From: Armatimonadota bacterium
Lineage (GTDB): Bacteria; Armatimonadota; Fimbriimonadia; Fimbriimonadales; Fimbriimonadaceae
Reading direction: 5' to 3'
Assembly (NCBI GenBank): GCA_029781035.1
Contig: JAKOXK010000085.1
Coordinates: forward strand, 1 to 49,067
Length of the DNA stretch: 49,067 nucleotides
The notes beneath the pieces were generated by a model, which saw only the letters and a program-made list of their open reading frames with translations, did not search any database and had not been told where the DNA came from. Of the stretch, positions 18,382 to 27,621 are shown in pieces. Every line of letters starts with the position of its first letter. Within the stretch, counting starts at the first letter, position 1. Made by a program: the position numbers and the translations under genes.

Positions 18382-21300
18382 ATGGCCCGATTCGTGATGT
18401 CTCTTCTCTGCCTTCCGGCCGCCGCCGCCGCGCAGATCTCGCCACCCAGGATGGTGAGGATGCCGGACATACACGGGGACAGCGTGGTTTTCTGTGCTGA
18501 GGGAGACGTTTGGCTTGGATCGGTCGCCAAAGGCACGGCAGAGAGACTCACGACCGACCCCGGCGAAGAAGCGAGACCGAAGTTCTCGCCTGACGGGAGG
18601 GCCATTGCCTTCACTGCTTCCTATGAAGGCGGGCGCGACGTCTACGTCATGCCGACCGAAGGTGGGATGCCTCGGAGGCTCACCTTTGATCCCGAAGGCG
18701 CCGACATGGTCTGTTGGACACCGGACAGCAAGAACGTCGTTTTTCGGTCACGCAGGGACTCGTACGTTGGCCCGCGGCTGTTCCAGGTGCCTGTTGGAGG
18801 CGGACTGCCGGAGGCTCTTCCGATGGAGAAAGGTGCTCAGGCAAGCATCTCACCAGATGGTGAAAGGATGGCCTATTGTCCGTTCCCGATCGAGGACCAC
18901 TGGTGGAAGCGATACCACGGTGGATTGGCCAACCACATATGGATCGAGGACATTGCGGCCCACACGTTCAGACGCATTGACGACAGCGACGTCAATGAGC
19001 AGTATCCGGCATGGGCAGGCGGGAAACTGTATTTCGTGACCGAGCGGGACGGGAGTGCCAACCTTTGGGTGTACGACACGGCAAACAGAACAGAGAGGAG
19101 ACTGACCGACCACAAGGGCGTTGACGTCAAGTTTGCTTCGACCGACGGCAAGAAGGTCGTGTACCAGTTCGGCGATGAGCTTTGGGCTTACGACATTGCA
19201 TCAGGAGTCGACGAAGAACTGAAACTCGCTTTGCGGACAGACAGCCTGCATTCCATGCCAACCACCGTGCCAGGCAAGGTGGGTGAATGGGCTCTCGGGC
19301 CGACGGGCGCCAGGATCGCTATGGTGGGCCGCGGCCAGCTTTTTACCGCCCCTGCAAAGGAGGGCGACATACGGCCCATCTCTCCGTCGATCGCCTCTAT
19401 GACAAAACAGCCGGCGTGGTCGCCGGATGGTAAGACGCTGGCCTTTGTTAGTGACCGTGACGGCGAAGAGAATGTGTACTTGGCGCCGACTGACGGTAAC
19501 GGAAAGGCGCGAAAACTGACGAGCGAATCGAAACTCGTGCTAGGCGGGCTGAGGTGGTCGCCAGACGGCAAGCGGCTGCTCATGGAGGATGTCGCGCAGA
19601 ACCTGTGGATTGTCGACGTTGCCACGGGAGCGAAGACTCTCGTGGTCCACAACGCCTTCCAGGAGGTCACCGACGCCGTGTTCTCTCCCGACAGCAATTG
19701 GGTGGCGTTCTCGCAGCAAGAGAACCTCTTCGTCCAGTCCCTCTATCTCTACAACTCGCAGTCGAAGTCACTTACAAGAGTCACCCAATCTCCGACGAGG
19801 GATTCGATTCCGGCATTTGACCCAGACGGGAAGTTCCTGTACTTCCTCAGCGAGAGGAAGGTCGAACCAAAGTGGGATGCGTTCGACTTCCAACTCGACG
19901 TACAGGATGCGACCAAGGTCATGGCTGTGACGCTGACAAAGGAGGGACAGTCACCGTTCCTCATCGGCAGTGACGAAGAGCCTAAGAAGGAGGACAAGGA
20001 AGATGCGGGCAAGCACGATGCCAAGTTCCGTATCGATGTCGACGGCCTCCCGGACCGGGTGTTCGAGCTACCTTTGACCGAGGGTGCATACAAGTCCCTC
20101 ACAGCCGTGCCTGGCGGCAAGGTCTACTACTTGGCGAAGGATGACTTGAAGGCATACAGCCTGTCGGACAAGAAGGAGACGACGATCACATCAGGTGTCG
20201 CGTCGTTCCAAGTGTCGCAAGACGGCAAGTCGGTCGCGGTCGACAAGGCGGGTGCGATCAGCATCGCACCCGTGGGTTCGCCCATGGGCGACGATGCCAA
20301 GAAGGTCGATCTGAGTACATGGCGGGTGGCGGTCGAACCTCAAAAGGAATGGCATGAGATGTTCCTGCAGGCGTGGCGCAACGTCCGCGACACTTTTTAT
20401 GACCCGAACACGCACGGGCAGGATTGGAACGAGGTGAAGACGAGGTACGAAGCGCTCTTGCCTGCAGTGGGTTCACGGGGAGAACTCAACGAGATCCTCG
20501 GACAGATGATCGCTGAACTGAACGTTTCGCACTCGTTCACGGGAGGAGGCTGGACTCGGCTAAGCGATCCGCCGGTTCCCAAAGTCGGGTTCCTCGGGGT
20601 GACTTTGAAGTGGGACGGCGGTGCGTACAGGATTGAGCATATTGATCGCGGTGATGGGTTCGACGACAGCGACCGATCTCCACTGGCCAGTCCTGGTCTT
20701 GGGGTGAGCGAAGGCACCTACCTATTGTCGATCGGCCGCACCGCACTCAGCCAGGCGCACGATCCGTACGAGTCGTTGGACGGTATGGCGGGCCATGTTG
20801 TCACGTTGACCGTCAACGACAAGCCATCGCCGGAAGGCGCCCGGACCATTCGCGTCCGAGCGATGGAAAGCGGCCGACAAGCCGAGTATTGCGACTGGGT
20901 CGGACGGAATCGGTCTTATGTGTCCAAGGCCTCACCGAACATCGGTTATGTCCATATCCCAGACATGGGAGAAGAGGGAATGGCTGAGTTCAGCAAGTGG
21001 TTTTACGCCAACCTTGACAAGGACGGCATGGTGATCGACGTGCGGTACAACGCGGGAGGCATCACCAGCGGCATGGTGCTTGAGCGACTGCGGCGGGTCA
21101 TCTTTGAGTACGACCAGAGCCGCTACGGCGTCCCAGAGCCCTACCATCGAATGGGATTTCTGGGAAGGGTAGTGGTGTTGTGCAACGAGGGCACCTCAAG
21201 CGATGGTGAGTACTTCTGTACGGGGTTCCGCGCCATGAAGTTGGGCAAGACAATCGGGACACGGACGTGGGGAGGGTTCATGGCAGTCGGTGGCGTCCAG

Positions 21301-21555
21301 TTGCTCGATGGGGGGTTTGTCGCAACGCCTGTCGAAGGCTCCTTTGCCCCCGACGGGAAGTGGCTTCCGGACGGATACGGGTTTGAGCCCGACTATGTCG
21401 TGCAGGACGATCCGAACGCCTTCCGGGCTGGCCGAGACCCACAGCTCGACAAGGCTGTCAGCGTGGTCTTGGACGAGATCCGTCAAGACCCCATAAAGAG
21501 GCCTGTCCGCATGGCGCCTCCGACTGACCAGAAGAGGTTCAAGGGAGGCGGCTAG
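18382..21555 (+). CDS. Tricorn-like S41 family protease
   Basis: This 1057-aa protein has an N-terminal signal peptide (MARFVMSLLCLPAAAAAQ), six- and seven-bladed propeller halves built of TolB/WD-like repeats (KFSPDGRAIAF, AWSPDGKTLAF, RWSPDGKRLL), a tricorn C1 domain (DTFYDPNTHGQDW), a PDZ domain (GFLGVTLKWDGGAYRIEHID) and an S41 C2 domain. Catalytic candidates are S716-H717 in LNVSHSF and the nucleophile S940 in NEGTSSDGEYF. The Glu of the tricorn tetrad falls where this protein has D997 (WLPDGYGFEPD). Tricorn proteins cut peptides handed down a channel; bacterial members are exported. The frame is open upstream to 18346, but ATG 18382 precedes the signal peptide directly. Confidence 0.93.
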   Translation: MARFVMSLLCLPAAAAAQISPPRMVRMPDIHGDSVVFCAEGDVWLGSVAKGTAERLTTDPGEEARPKFSPDGRAIAFTASYEGGRDVYVMPTEGGMPRRLTFDPEGADMVCWTPDSKNVVFRSRRDSYVGPRLFQVPVGGGLPEALPMEKGAQASISPDGERMAYCPFPIEDHWWKRYHGGLANHIWIEDIAAHTFRRIDDSDVNEQYPAWAGGKLYFVTERDGSANLWVYDTANRTERRLTDHKGVDVKFASTDGKKVVYQFGDELWAYDIASGVDEELKLALRTDSLHSMPTTVPGKVGEWALGPTGARIAMVGRGQLFTAPAKEGDIRPISPSIASMTKQPAWSPDGKTLAFVSDRDGEENVYLAPTDGNGKARKLTSESKLVLGGLRWSPDGKRLLMEDVAQNLWIVDVATGAKTLVVHNAFQEVTDAVFSPDSNWVAFSQQENLFVQSLYLYNSQSKSLTRVTQSPTRDSIPAFDPDGKFLYFLSERKVEPKWDAFDFQLDVQDATKVMAVTLTKEGQSPFLIGSDEEPKKEDKEDAGKHDAKFRIDVDGLPDRVFELPLTEGAYKSLTAVPGGKVYYLAKDDLKAYSLSDKKETTITSGVASFQVSQDGKSVAVDKAGAISIAPVGSPMGDDAKKVDLSTWRVAVEPQKEWHEMFLQAWRNVRDTFYDPNTHGQDWNEVKTRYEALLPAVGSRGELNEILGQMIAELNVSHSFTGGGWTRLSDPPVPKVGFLGVTLKWDGGAYRIEHIDRGDGFDDSDRSPLASPGLGVSEGTYLLSIGRTALSQAHDPYESLDGMAGHVVTLTVNDKPSPEGARTIRVRAMESGRQAEYCDWVGRNRSYVSKASPNIGYVHIPDMGEEGMAEFSKWFYANLDKDGMVIDVRYNAGGITSGMVLERLRRVIFEYDQSRYGVPEPYHRMGFLGRVVVLCNEGTSSDGEYFCTGFRAMKLGKTIGTRTWGGFMAVGGVQLLDGGFVATPVEGSFAPDGKWLPDGYGFEPDYVVQDDPNAFRAGRDPQLDKAVSVVLDEIRQDPIKRPVRMAPPTDQKRFKGGG

Positions 21556-21594
21556 GCTGACTTGTAGAGCCAGAATTTACTCTAAATATTGGCA

Positions 21595-21640
21595 TAAATA
21601 CCCTTAGTCAGCCCATCTTAAGAGTAAGATATCAATCGTT
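21595..21640 (+). promoter_or_regulatory. AT-rich glnA promoter region
   Basis: The 85 bases before glnA are much more AT-rich than the surroundings. TAAGAT (21625-21630) lies 10 bases before the start codon, and a second box TAAATA sits at 21595-21600. No -24/-12 sigma-54 site fits well. No Shine-Dalgarno sequence is seen close to the ATG. Confidence 0.35.
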
Positions 21641-23146
21641 ATGATCTCCGACCCCATCCGACGTTCAATTGAGAGTGCCGGGCGATTGACAGGCGAGGGA
21701 CCCTATCCGCCCACGCGGCCCCTCAAGAACTTCCTTGAAATCCCCTATGACGAGCTCGAGGACCTGAACATAGAGGCGAAGAGGAGGCAGTTGGCGAGGA
21801 CACCTGCCGCGGAACTCCAGGACCACTATCTGAAGTACCTATCCGACGCTAAGGAGATCAAGGCGGTCACGGTCTGCTTCACAGACATCGAGGGTCGGTT
21901 CCACACTCTGGACTACGACAAGAAGTTCCTGCTCAGGAGTTGGGACAACCTGACGTTCGACGGCTCTAGTATCCGAGGCTTCAGTCTGGTTAACGAGTCC
22001 GATTTGCGGTTGGGGATTGACTGGGGGAGCTTCCGTTGGCTTCCCAGCGACATCTTCGGCCCTGGCAAGGTGATCGTGTTCGGACTGATCTTGGACAAGG
22101 ACGGGAGCCCGTACACGAGCGACATGCGCGGCATGCTCAAGTCCCTCAGCGACGAACTCGCCAAACAAAAGATGGTGGCGAACATCGCCGTCGAGTGCGA
22201 GGGTTTCCTTTTCGAGGGGCTGAACGCTGAACAGAACTACAACTCTCACGAGGGCTTTGCACCAGTTCACAGCGGTGGTTATTTCCACTGTCTGCCTAAC
22301 GACCCCCTTAAGCTGTTCATCGACCGTCTGGCTGAGTGTCAGCGCGCCCTCGGGTTCGAGAACGAGAAGGATCACCCTGAAGTCGCTCCCAGCCAGTTTG
22401 AACTGAACTACTCGTACACCGAGGCGTTGATCGCGGCTGATCAGCTTCAGTTGTACAAGCTGACGGCCCGCCAGGTGGCAGCGAACATGGGCTGCACGGC
22501 GAGTTTCCTCCCCAAGCCTGTGGCCGGTATCAACGGTAGCGGCATGCATACGAACATGTCGATCAGCAAGGATGGTAGGAACTTAATGTTCGATGCCAAG
22601 GGTGAAGACAATCTGAGCAAGTTCGGGTGGGATTTCATCGACCGGATCCTCAATAGCGCCAATGACATCTGTCTGGTTCTCAACCCTTCGGTGAACGCCT
22701 ATCGAAGGCTGGATCCGCACTTCGAGGCACCGAACCAGATCAAGTCCAGCGCGGTCGACCGGACGTCAATGGTCCGAATCCCGCTGGGCAATGAAAAGTC
22801 GGCCCGTATCGAAGTCCGGACCGTGGCACCCGACGCCAACCCGTACATGGCCTTCTACACCCTGATCAAGACAGGGCTTGAGGGCCCCATGACCGAGAAG
22901 ATCACGTCAGAGGAACGTCGCACTCGGACGCGCTACCTTCCGGGGAACATCTATGACGCGATCCGACACATGAAGGGCTCATCGTTCGTCGGTCAAATCC
23001 TCGGTGAGTCCAACAAGGACAAGTTCATCGAGCGGAAAGAGGCCGTTGCAGAACGGGCGCCCAAGGAGCTCGGTTCGCTGATCAAGACAACAGAGATACT
23101 CTTCCACCATGAGGTGACCAACCAGTACCTCTGGTCGCGCTTCTGA
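21641..23146 (+). CDS. glnA: Glutamine synthetase
   Basis: This 501-aa enzyme ligates ammonia to glutamate with ATP. Motifs in order: FDGSSIRGF (the loop after the beta-grasp domain), the metal and ATP ligands in ECEGFLFEG and HEVAPSQFELNY (given as DHPEVAPSQFELNYS), the NGSGMHTNMSI signature, NPSVNAYRRL, and the glutamate-binding RIEVRTVAPDANPY. Y438 in GNIYDA is at the place of the adenylylated tyrosine of type I enzymes, so modification is possible but no modifying enzyme is encoded here. An N-terminal extension of about 45 residues precedes the normal start of the domain. It forms a single-gene unit closed by a strong terminator. Confidence 0.96.
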   Translation: MISDPIRRSIESAGRLTGEGPYPPTRPLKNFLEIPYDELEDLNIEAKRRQLARTPAAELQDHYLKYLSDAKEIKAVTVCFTDIEGRFHTLDYDKKFLLRSWDNLTFDGSSIRGFSLVNESDLRLGIDWGSFRWLPSDIFGPGKVIVFGLILDKDGSPYTSDMRGMLKSLSDELAKQKMVANIAVECEGFLFEGLNAEQNYNSHEGFAPVHSGGYFHCLPNDPLKLFIDRLAECQRALGFENEKDHPEVAPSQFELNYSYTEALIAADQLQLYKLTARQVAANMGCTASFLPKPVAGINGSGMHTNMSISKDGRNLMFDAKGEDNLSKFGWDFIDRILNSANDICLVLNPSVNAYRRLDPHFEAPNQIKSSAVDRTSMVRIPLGNEKSARIEVRTVAPDANPYMAFYTLIKTGLEGPMTEKITSEERRTRTRYLPGNIYDAIRHMKGSSFVGQILGESNKDKFIERKEAVAERAPKELGSLIKTTEILFHHEVTNQYLWSRF

Positions 23147-23171
23147 GCCGATACTGGCAGATCGACCGTCG

Positions 23172-23205
23172 GGCCCGGAGTCCAGTTGCTCCGGGCCTAG
23201 CTTTT
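23172..23205 (+). terminator. Rho-independent terminator of glnA
   Basis: Nine-base arms GGCCCGGAG (23172-23180) and CTCCGGGCC (23189-23197) enclose an 8-base loop and are followed by TAGCTTTT. It begins 25 bases after the glnA stop. The rest of 23206-23423 shows no gene. Confidence 0.8.
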
Positions 23206-23423
23206 GGTGACAGCGACACGTGCCCGGCCATTGTGCGGACCGTACGGGCAGTCCGCCCTGGAAGTGGCCAAGACGGATGAGTTCCGAGACGTCAGATCCG
23301 CCGTTACAGACTCAACGGAATGAGGGGATCAAGAGGCGACCGCCGAGGCTTCTGGCAAACATGGCAACGGGCCATAGGAGTGACGCCCCGCTCTCGAATA
23401 GACATACGTGACATGCTGGAGGC

Positions 23424-24380
23424 ATGAAGAGGTTTCAGGATCTGACCGACCAGGAAGTGTTAGCTCTGGCAGTTTCCTTGGAAGAAGAGGACGAACGCAT
23501 CTACGCGGACTTCGCCGATGGCCTGCGCGAGCAATTCGCAGCGACAGCATCGATCTTCGAAGCCATGCAACGGGAGGAGAGTGAGCACAGACGGCGGCTC
23601 ATAGAACTGCACCGAGCGAGGTTCGGCGAGCACATTCCGCTCATTCGGAGGCAGGATGTCCGCGGCTTCGTTCAGAGGAGGCCGGTCTGGCTATACCGAC
23701 CTCTCAGCCTGGAAACCGTACGCAGGCAGGCCACCGCGATCGAGTACGAGACTCGAAAGTTCTACGAGCAAGCCGCCCAGCGGTCACAAGACGCTTCCGT
23801 GCGCCAGTTGCTGGGCGACCTGGCCCTAGCTGAACGCCACCACGAGCAGACAGCGCAAGCGTTGACCAGCGCTGTCGTCGACTCGCATCTGGGGGAGAGT
23901 GAAGACACGGCCCGGCGAAAGCTTTTCGTGATGCAGGTCATTCAGCCGGGTCTGGCAGGACTGATGGACGGGTCAGTCTCGACTTTGGCACCGGTCTTTG
24001 CTGCTGCTGCCGCTACCAAGAGCACTCACGAAGCGTTTCTGGTCGGGCTCGCGGCGTCACTGGGCGCTGGCATCAGCATGGGTTTTGCAGAGGCCCTCTC
24101 TGACGATGGCGCCCTGACCGGCCGGGGCCACCCCTGGATCCGGGGAGTGGTCTGTGGCGCGATGACGACGGGAGGGGGCATTGGTCACACGTTGCCATTC
24201 CTGATCATTGACTTCCGGGCGGCCATGTTCGTCGCACTGGTGGTCGTGGTTCTGGAACTTGCGGCGATCACTTGGGTGCGCAAGAAGTACATGGACACGC
24301 CGATGTGGTCGGCTGCACTGCAAGTGGCGGTTGGTGGCGCCTTGGTGTTCGCGACGGGCATCCTGATCGGAAACGCCTAA
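23424..24380 (+). CDS. MbfA-like membrane ferritin (erythrin-VIT1 iron exporter)
   Basis: This 318-aa protein has an N-terminal ferritin-like/rubrerythrin domain carrying di-iron ligands ([53 protein letters not shown]). A C-terminal VIT1/CCC1 domain with five membrane segments follows, starting at [22 protein letters not shown] and including [16 protein letters not shown]. Known members (MbfA) oxidise and export iron to protect against iron and peroxide stress. GGAGG lies only one base before the ATG, an unusually short spacing. No Fur or Irr box was recognised in the 277-base upstream region. Confidence 0.92.
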   Translation: MKRFQDLTDQEVLALAVSLEEEDERIYADFADGLREQFAATASIFEAMQREESEHRRRLIELHRARFGEHIPLIRRQDVRGFVQRRPVWLYRPLSLETVRRQATAIEYETRKFYEQAAQRSQDASVRQLLGDLALAERHHEQTAQALTSAVVDSHLGESEDTARRKLFVMQVIQPGLAGLMDGSVSTLAPVFAAAAATKSTHEAFLVGLAASLGAGISMGFAEALSDDGALTGRGHPWIRGVVCGAMTTGGGIGHTLPFLIIDFRAAMFVALVVVVLELAAITWVRKKYMDTPMWSAALQVAVGGALVFATGILIGNA

Positions 24381-24428
24381 GCGCGTCACCGGCCCTCAAG
24401 GCTGCAACCACCGACGACGGGAGACAAC

Positions 24429-24677
24429 CTATCGTCTCTTGTTTCGAGCATGATCCCAGGCTCTGCCGAGGCTGTAGCCGAGGGCGTAACCGATGGCGAC
24501 GCCCGAGGCTCCCACGAACAAGAGCACAGACCGCACCTGAGTGGATCCGCCAGGCGCATAGGAACTCGGATTTGAAGGGCTCAGCACGAGGACGGTCGTC
24601 CAAATGGCAAGGTAGACCAAGCAAGCGAGGCACCCAAATCGCACGGGCCCTCCAGACTCCTTCCCGGGTCTGGCCAT
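24429..24677 (-). CDS. Small two-helix membrane protein
   Basis: This 82-aa protein has a first membrane segment (CLACLVYLAIWTTVLVLS), a Ser/Pro-rich loop and a second segment with small-residue packing (LFVGASGVAIGYALGY), ending in a basic tail (RAWDHARNKRR). The positive-inside pattern supports a real gene. No family was recognised. It diverges from the ECF sigma gene, with about 100 bases between the two starts. Confidence 0.6.
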   Translation of the reverse strand: MARPGKESGGPVRFGCLACLVYLAIWTTVLVLSPSNPSSYAPGGSTQVRSVLLFVGASGVAIGYALGYSLGRAWDHARNKRR

Positions 24678-24775
24678 GACGACAGTCTAGACCAGCCCTG
24701 CTGATACACTTTTCCGACGCGCTGACGGAACTTTCGACTCTCGCCTTGTCTTCTAGCTGCGTGATTGCCTTCGCC

Positions 24776-25363
24776 ATGTCGAGTCCACCTGGGAGCACCG
24801 CAAGGAGCGGGGAAACACCTGCCGCCTTTGACAAGGAGGCCTTCATGCGTCTAGCGCGGGCCAACGAGTCCGTGCTAGTTCGCGTGGCGCGCCGACTCTG
24901 CGGCCACGACGTGGATTTCGCCGACGATTGTGTCCAAGAAGCCCTCATATTGGCGTACAAGGCGATGGCGGACGGGAAGTTCACTGACGTTGGGAACTTC
25001 CGACCCTGGGTGTTGCGCATCATGACCAATCACTTCTTCCGCGAGTCGGGTCGCAGGAATCGGTTCACGACGTCAGATGAAATCGAGTCGATCATAGACA
25101 GGCAATCCGCATGGGATAGTCATCGAGACATCGCCAGCGTCGTCGAGACAGCGGCCTTGCGGGACGAGATCGAGCTGGCATTGGGTGAGCTGTCGGAAGA
25201 CCAGAGGGCCTGTGTCGTACTGGTCGATCTCGAGGAAATGGAGTATGCCGATGCCGCCCAAGTTCTCGGCGTACCCGTGGGTACCGTCCGTTCCCGACTC
25301 AATCGGGCTCGTCTCAAGATGGCTGACGTCATCACCCGGAAGCGTTTGGGAGAGTTGATTTGA
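24776..25363 (+). CDS. ECF-type RNA polymerase sigma factor
   Basis: This 195-aa protein has sigma region 2 (VARRLCGHDVDFADDCVQEALILAYKAM, FRPWVLRIMTNHFFRESGRR) and region 4 (ALGELSEDQRACVVLVDL, YADAAQVLGVPVGTVRSRLNRAR), as in group IV sigma factors that direct transcription of stress or envelope regulons. ATG 24776 is chosen over the TTG at 24746 because region 2 then has a normal lead. Its stop lies next to or overlaps the start of the following zinc-finger gene, a standard sigma/anti-sigma arrangement. Confidence 0.93.
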   Translation: MSSPPGSTARSGETPAAFDKEAFMRLARANESVLVRVARRLCGHDVDFADDCVQEALILAYKAMADGKFTDVGNFRPWVLRIMTNHFFRESGRRNRFTTSDEIESIIDRQSAWDSHRDIASVVETAALRDEIELALGELSEDQRACVVLVDLEEMEYADAAQVLGVPVGTVRSRLNRARLKMADVITRKRLGELI

Positions 25364-25365
25364 CC

Positions 25366-25629
25366 ATGAAGCACAAAGTCCGGCCCGTCATCAATCCGTG
25401 TCCCTGGATGAAGGGTCTCTTGGCTCGTCTCGTCGAAGGCACGCTCACGGGGCCTTTAGGATGGTACGCCCGGAAGCACGTCGACCGCTGTGACAAGTGT
25501 GGTCCGGCTTACAAAGCCCTGCTGGCTCTGAGGACGGGGCTCAAGAGCCTTGGCCAAGGCAAAGTCGCTGACGGCCTCTTGAGCGAAGATCGGTGGAAGG
25601 CGATCGAAAACGTTTGCGACCACGTTTGA
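25366..25629 (+). CDS. Small zinc-finger anti-sigma factor (putative)
   Basis: This 87-aa protein contains the HxxxCxxC signature of zinc-binding anti-sigma domains (HVDRCDKCG), with a further Cys upstream (NPCPW) and Cys and His near the C-terminus (VCDHV). There is no membrane helix, so it would be a soluble anti-sigma factor. The start is ATG 25366, or TTG 25360, which would overlap the sigma stop by 4 bases. Its tight coupling to the ECF sigma gene makes it the probable cognate inhibitor. Whether it senses redox is not visible. Confidence 0.78.
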   Translation: MKHKVRPVINPCPWMKGLLARLVEGTLTGPLGWYARKHVDRCDKCGPAYKALLALRTGLKSLGQGKVADGLLSEDRWKAIENVCDHV

Positions 25630-25682
25630 GGCCCAAGAAGCGAGTGCCGCACTCCACGACGGCGATGTTCGCCCGACCGTTC

Positions 25683-26510
25683 CTACCTCTTGATGCCTGG
25701 TACCGAAGGTAGTCGGTTCAAAAGGCGCTGGATGACCAGTTGACCGATCTGGGCATATCCGGCATCGTTCGGGTGCACGTCGTTTTGGGCGATCCAGGTC
25801 CACTCGAGCTCGTGGCCCAGGAAGAGGCCATAGGTGTCCGCAAAGGTACCTCCGAACCGGAACGCGTCCACGAGAAGGATGCTGTTGAGGCGTGGAATGG
25901 CATAAAGCGAAATGATGTCGACGGGTGTTCCTGGGTAGGCGTTGTAAGGGTTGTAGTAACCAGGCACGACGAGCACTGCGTTCGGCAGCTGCTGTCTGAT
26001 GAGAGTGAACTCGCTGTACGCATTGGCGGCGATTACAGCAATGACCTGATCTACCTGGGCTTTCTGTTCGTCAAGCGGCAGAGCGAGGAACTGCGTGGTC
26101 TCGAGGTTAAGCAGGTCGTTCGCTCCTATGGCGAACGTGACATGAGTGGGAACATGCCCTTTTGACAACTCGGAAGCCACCTTGGCCTTGAACGTGTCCG
26201 CCTGGCTCTTGCGGCCTAAGAGGGGGTAGTTGCTGTTCAGGAGACCCCCTACTTCGCTCGTGTCGAAAAAACTCGCACTCGTCTCTCCAGGAATGGCCAG
26301 GTTGATCACGGTCGGGCGGACGCCCCCTTGCTGGGTGCCTAACCAGTCCGCGACCGGTTTGACATACCCCTTATCACCGTTGTTCCGGCTGTAGTCATTT
26401 GGCTGGAACCCGAACGCCACCGAGTCTCCAAGGGCGAAGTACGTCTTCGTCTGGGCGGACGAAGCGACAGCAAGAAGAAGGAAGAGGGATGCAAACGACA
26501 GGCGCTTCAT
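25683..26510 (-). CDS. Secreted SGNH/GDSL hydrolase
   Basis: This 275-aa protein has a signal peptide (MKRLSFASLFLLLAVASSAQ), block I GDSVAFG with nucleophile S30, the block III-type GANDLL, and block V DVHPNDAG with D244 and H246. The family hydrolyses esters of lipids or acetylated sugars; the substrate cannot be told. The frame is open to 26627, but ATG 26510 precedes the signal peptide. It diverges from the kinase gene. Confidence 0.92.
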   Translation of the reverse strand: MKRLSFASLFLLLAVASSAQTKTYFALGDSVAFGFQPNDYSRNNGDKGYVKPVADWLGTQQGGVRPTVINLAIPGETSASFFDTSEVGGLLNSNYPLLGRKSQADTFKAKVASELSKGHVPTHVTFAIGANDLLNLETTQFLALPLDEQKAQVDQVIAVIAANAYSEFTLIRQQLPNAVLVVPGYYNPYNAYPGTPVDIISLYAIPRLNSILLVDAFRFGGTFADTYGLFLGHELEWTWIAQNDVHPNDAGYAQIGQLVIQRLLNRLPSVPGIKR

Positions 26511-26611
26511 GGGGACACCCCTATTATCCGCCAGTTCACAGAAGGAAGCCCACCGTAGATTCACGGATATCAGCGTGAGCCGACTCTCCGGCTGTGACCT
26601 GGGTGCTGTCG

Positions 26612-26617
26612 TAAAAT
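26612..26617 (+). promoter_or_regulatory. TAAAAT -10-like box before the kinase gene
   Basis: TAAAAT lies 8 bases before ATG 26626, with no Shine-Dalgarno site in the gap. Confidence 0.35.
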
Positions 26618-26625
26618 CCGCCCTC

Positions 26626-27531
26626 ATGTCTTATTCTCCCAGCCTCATCCGGGCCATCGCGCTTCGCCATGGTCTTAGTGGCGAGGTCTCACCCCTCCCG
26701 GCGGGCGGCATGGTGAACGAGGCCTGGGCGATAGGGGACGACCACATCCTGCGGATCGTGATGGAAGGCTCTGACCCAGCCTGTGATGGCGAAGCAGTGC
26801 GAGAGACGGCCGTAGTGGCTCTCGTGCGGAGAGCTGGGATCAAGACCCCTCGGCTCGTCGCATCCGACACGACCCAGACGTTCGCCCCGAGGCCCTACAC
26901 GGTTTATGAGCGCGCCCCGGGTGAGACGATCGGTTTTAGTCGTCTCCAACTCGCCGACTGGGACAAGGCATGGCGCCAGTTGGGGGCTGAATTGGCGACG
27001 CTCCATTCGATCCCCGTTGACGAGGTGGTTGCCCCGACACTCCTGCCAGAGCGCGCGCACGACGTGTCCAATTGGTCTCTCCGGGCCACCGATGCAGGCG
27101 TCTTGACCGAGTCTCAGGCACAAGACCTCGCGATGGTTGCCAGGCGCGTAATGGAAATCGGCGGATCCGCTGAGGCTAGGTGTTTGACGCACTGCGACAT
27201 CCATCCATGGAACCTCATGGGATCGCCGTCCGACGGGTCGCTGGCGGCGATCCTCGATTGGGGAGACGCGACCTATGGGGATCCGGCTGCCGACTTGGCG
27301 TCCATGCCGCTTGAGAGCGTTCCGGCCATCCTGGCGGGCTATCGCAGTGCTGGTGGAAACGCAAGCGCGAGCTTTGTCGCGCGCTCGATCGTGATCGGCT
27401 TGACCACGGCGCTTTGGGAGGCTTGCGCACCCGAGATGGCTTCGTTCGAACGTAGCTGGTGGCGCATGCCTCGAGGGGGCTGGGAAGAGACGCGTCTTTT
27501 CATCTCGCAAATGCTTCCTGGCGCTGTGTGA
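26626..27531 (+). CDS. APH-family phosphotransferase
   Basis: This 301-aa kinase of the aminoglycoside phosphotransferase/choline kinase fold has a glycine-rich start (LPAGGMVNEAW), catalytic loop HCDIHPWNL (H189, D191, N196) and metal-binding ILDWGDA (D211). Substrates in this family range from antibiotics to homoserine, choline and sugars; the neighbours give no hint. Nothing shows that it confers resistance. The frame opens earlier (26509), but the ATG at 26626 matches the fold start. Confidence 0.9.
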   Translation: MSYSPSLIRAIALRHGLSGEVSPLPAGGMVNEAWAIGDDHILRIVMEGSDPACDGEAVRETAVVALVRRAGIKTPRLVASDTTQTFAPRPYTVYERAPGETIGFSRLQLADWDKAWRQLGAELATLHSIPVDEVVAPTLLPERAHDVSNWSLRATDAGVLTESQAQDLAMVARRVMEIGGSAEARCLTHCDIHPWNLMGSPSDGSLAAILDWGDATYGDPAADLASMPLESVPAILAGYRSAGGNASASFVARSIVIGLTTALWEACAPEMASFERSWWRMPRGGWEETRLFISQMLPGAV

Positions 27532-27621
27532 CTCAGTGCCGTCCTCAGGAGACTCTGGCAAGGAGCTCGTCGAGTTAGGCGTAATCCCGGTGTTTCGGAT
27601 CGAGACGTGCGGGCCCGCTAC

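Noticed and set aside
21575-21640. Sigma-54 promoter for glnA
   Set aside because: TGGCAT is present, but the expected GC element at the right spacing is missing.
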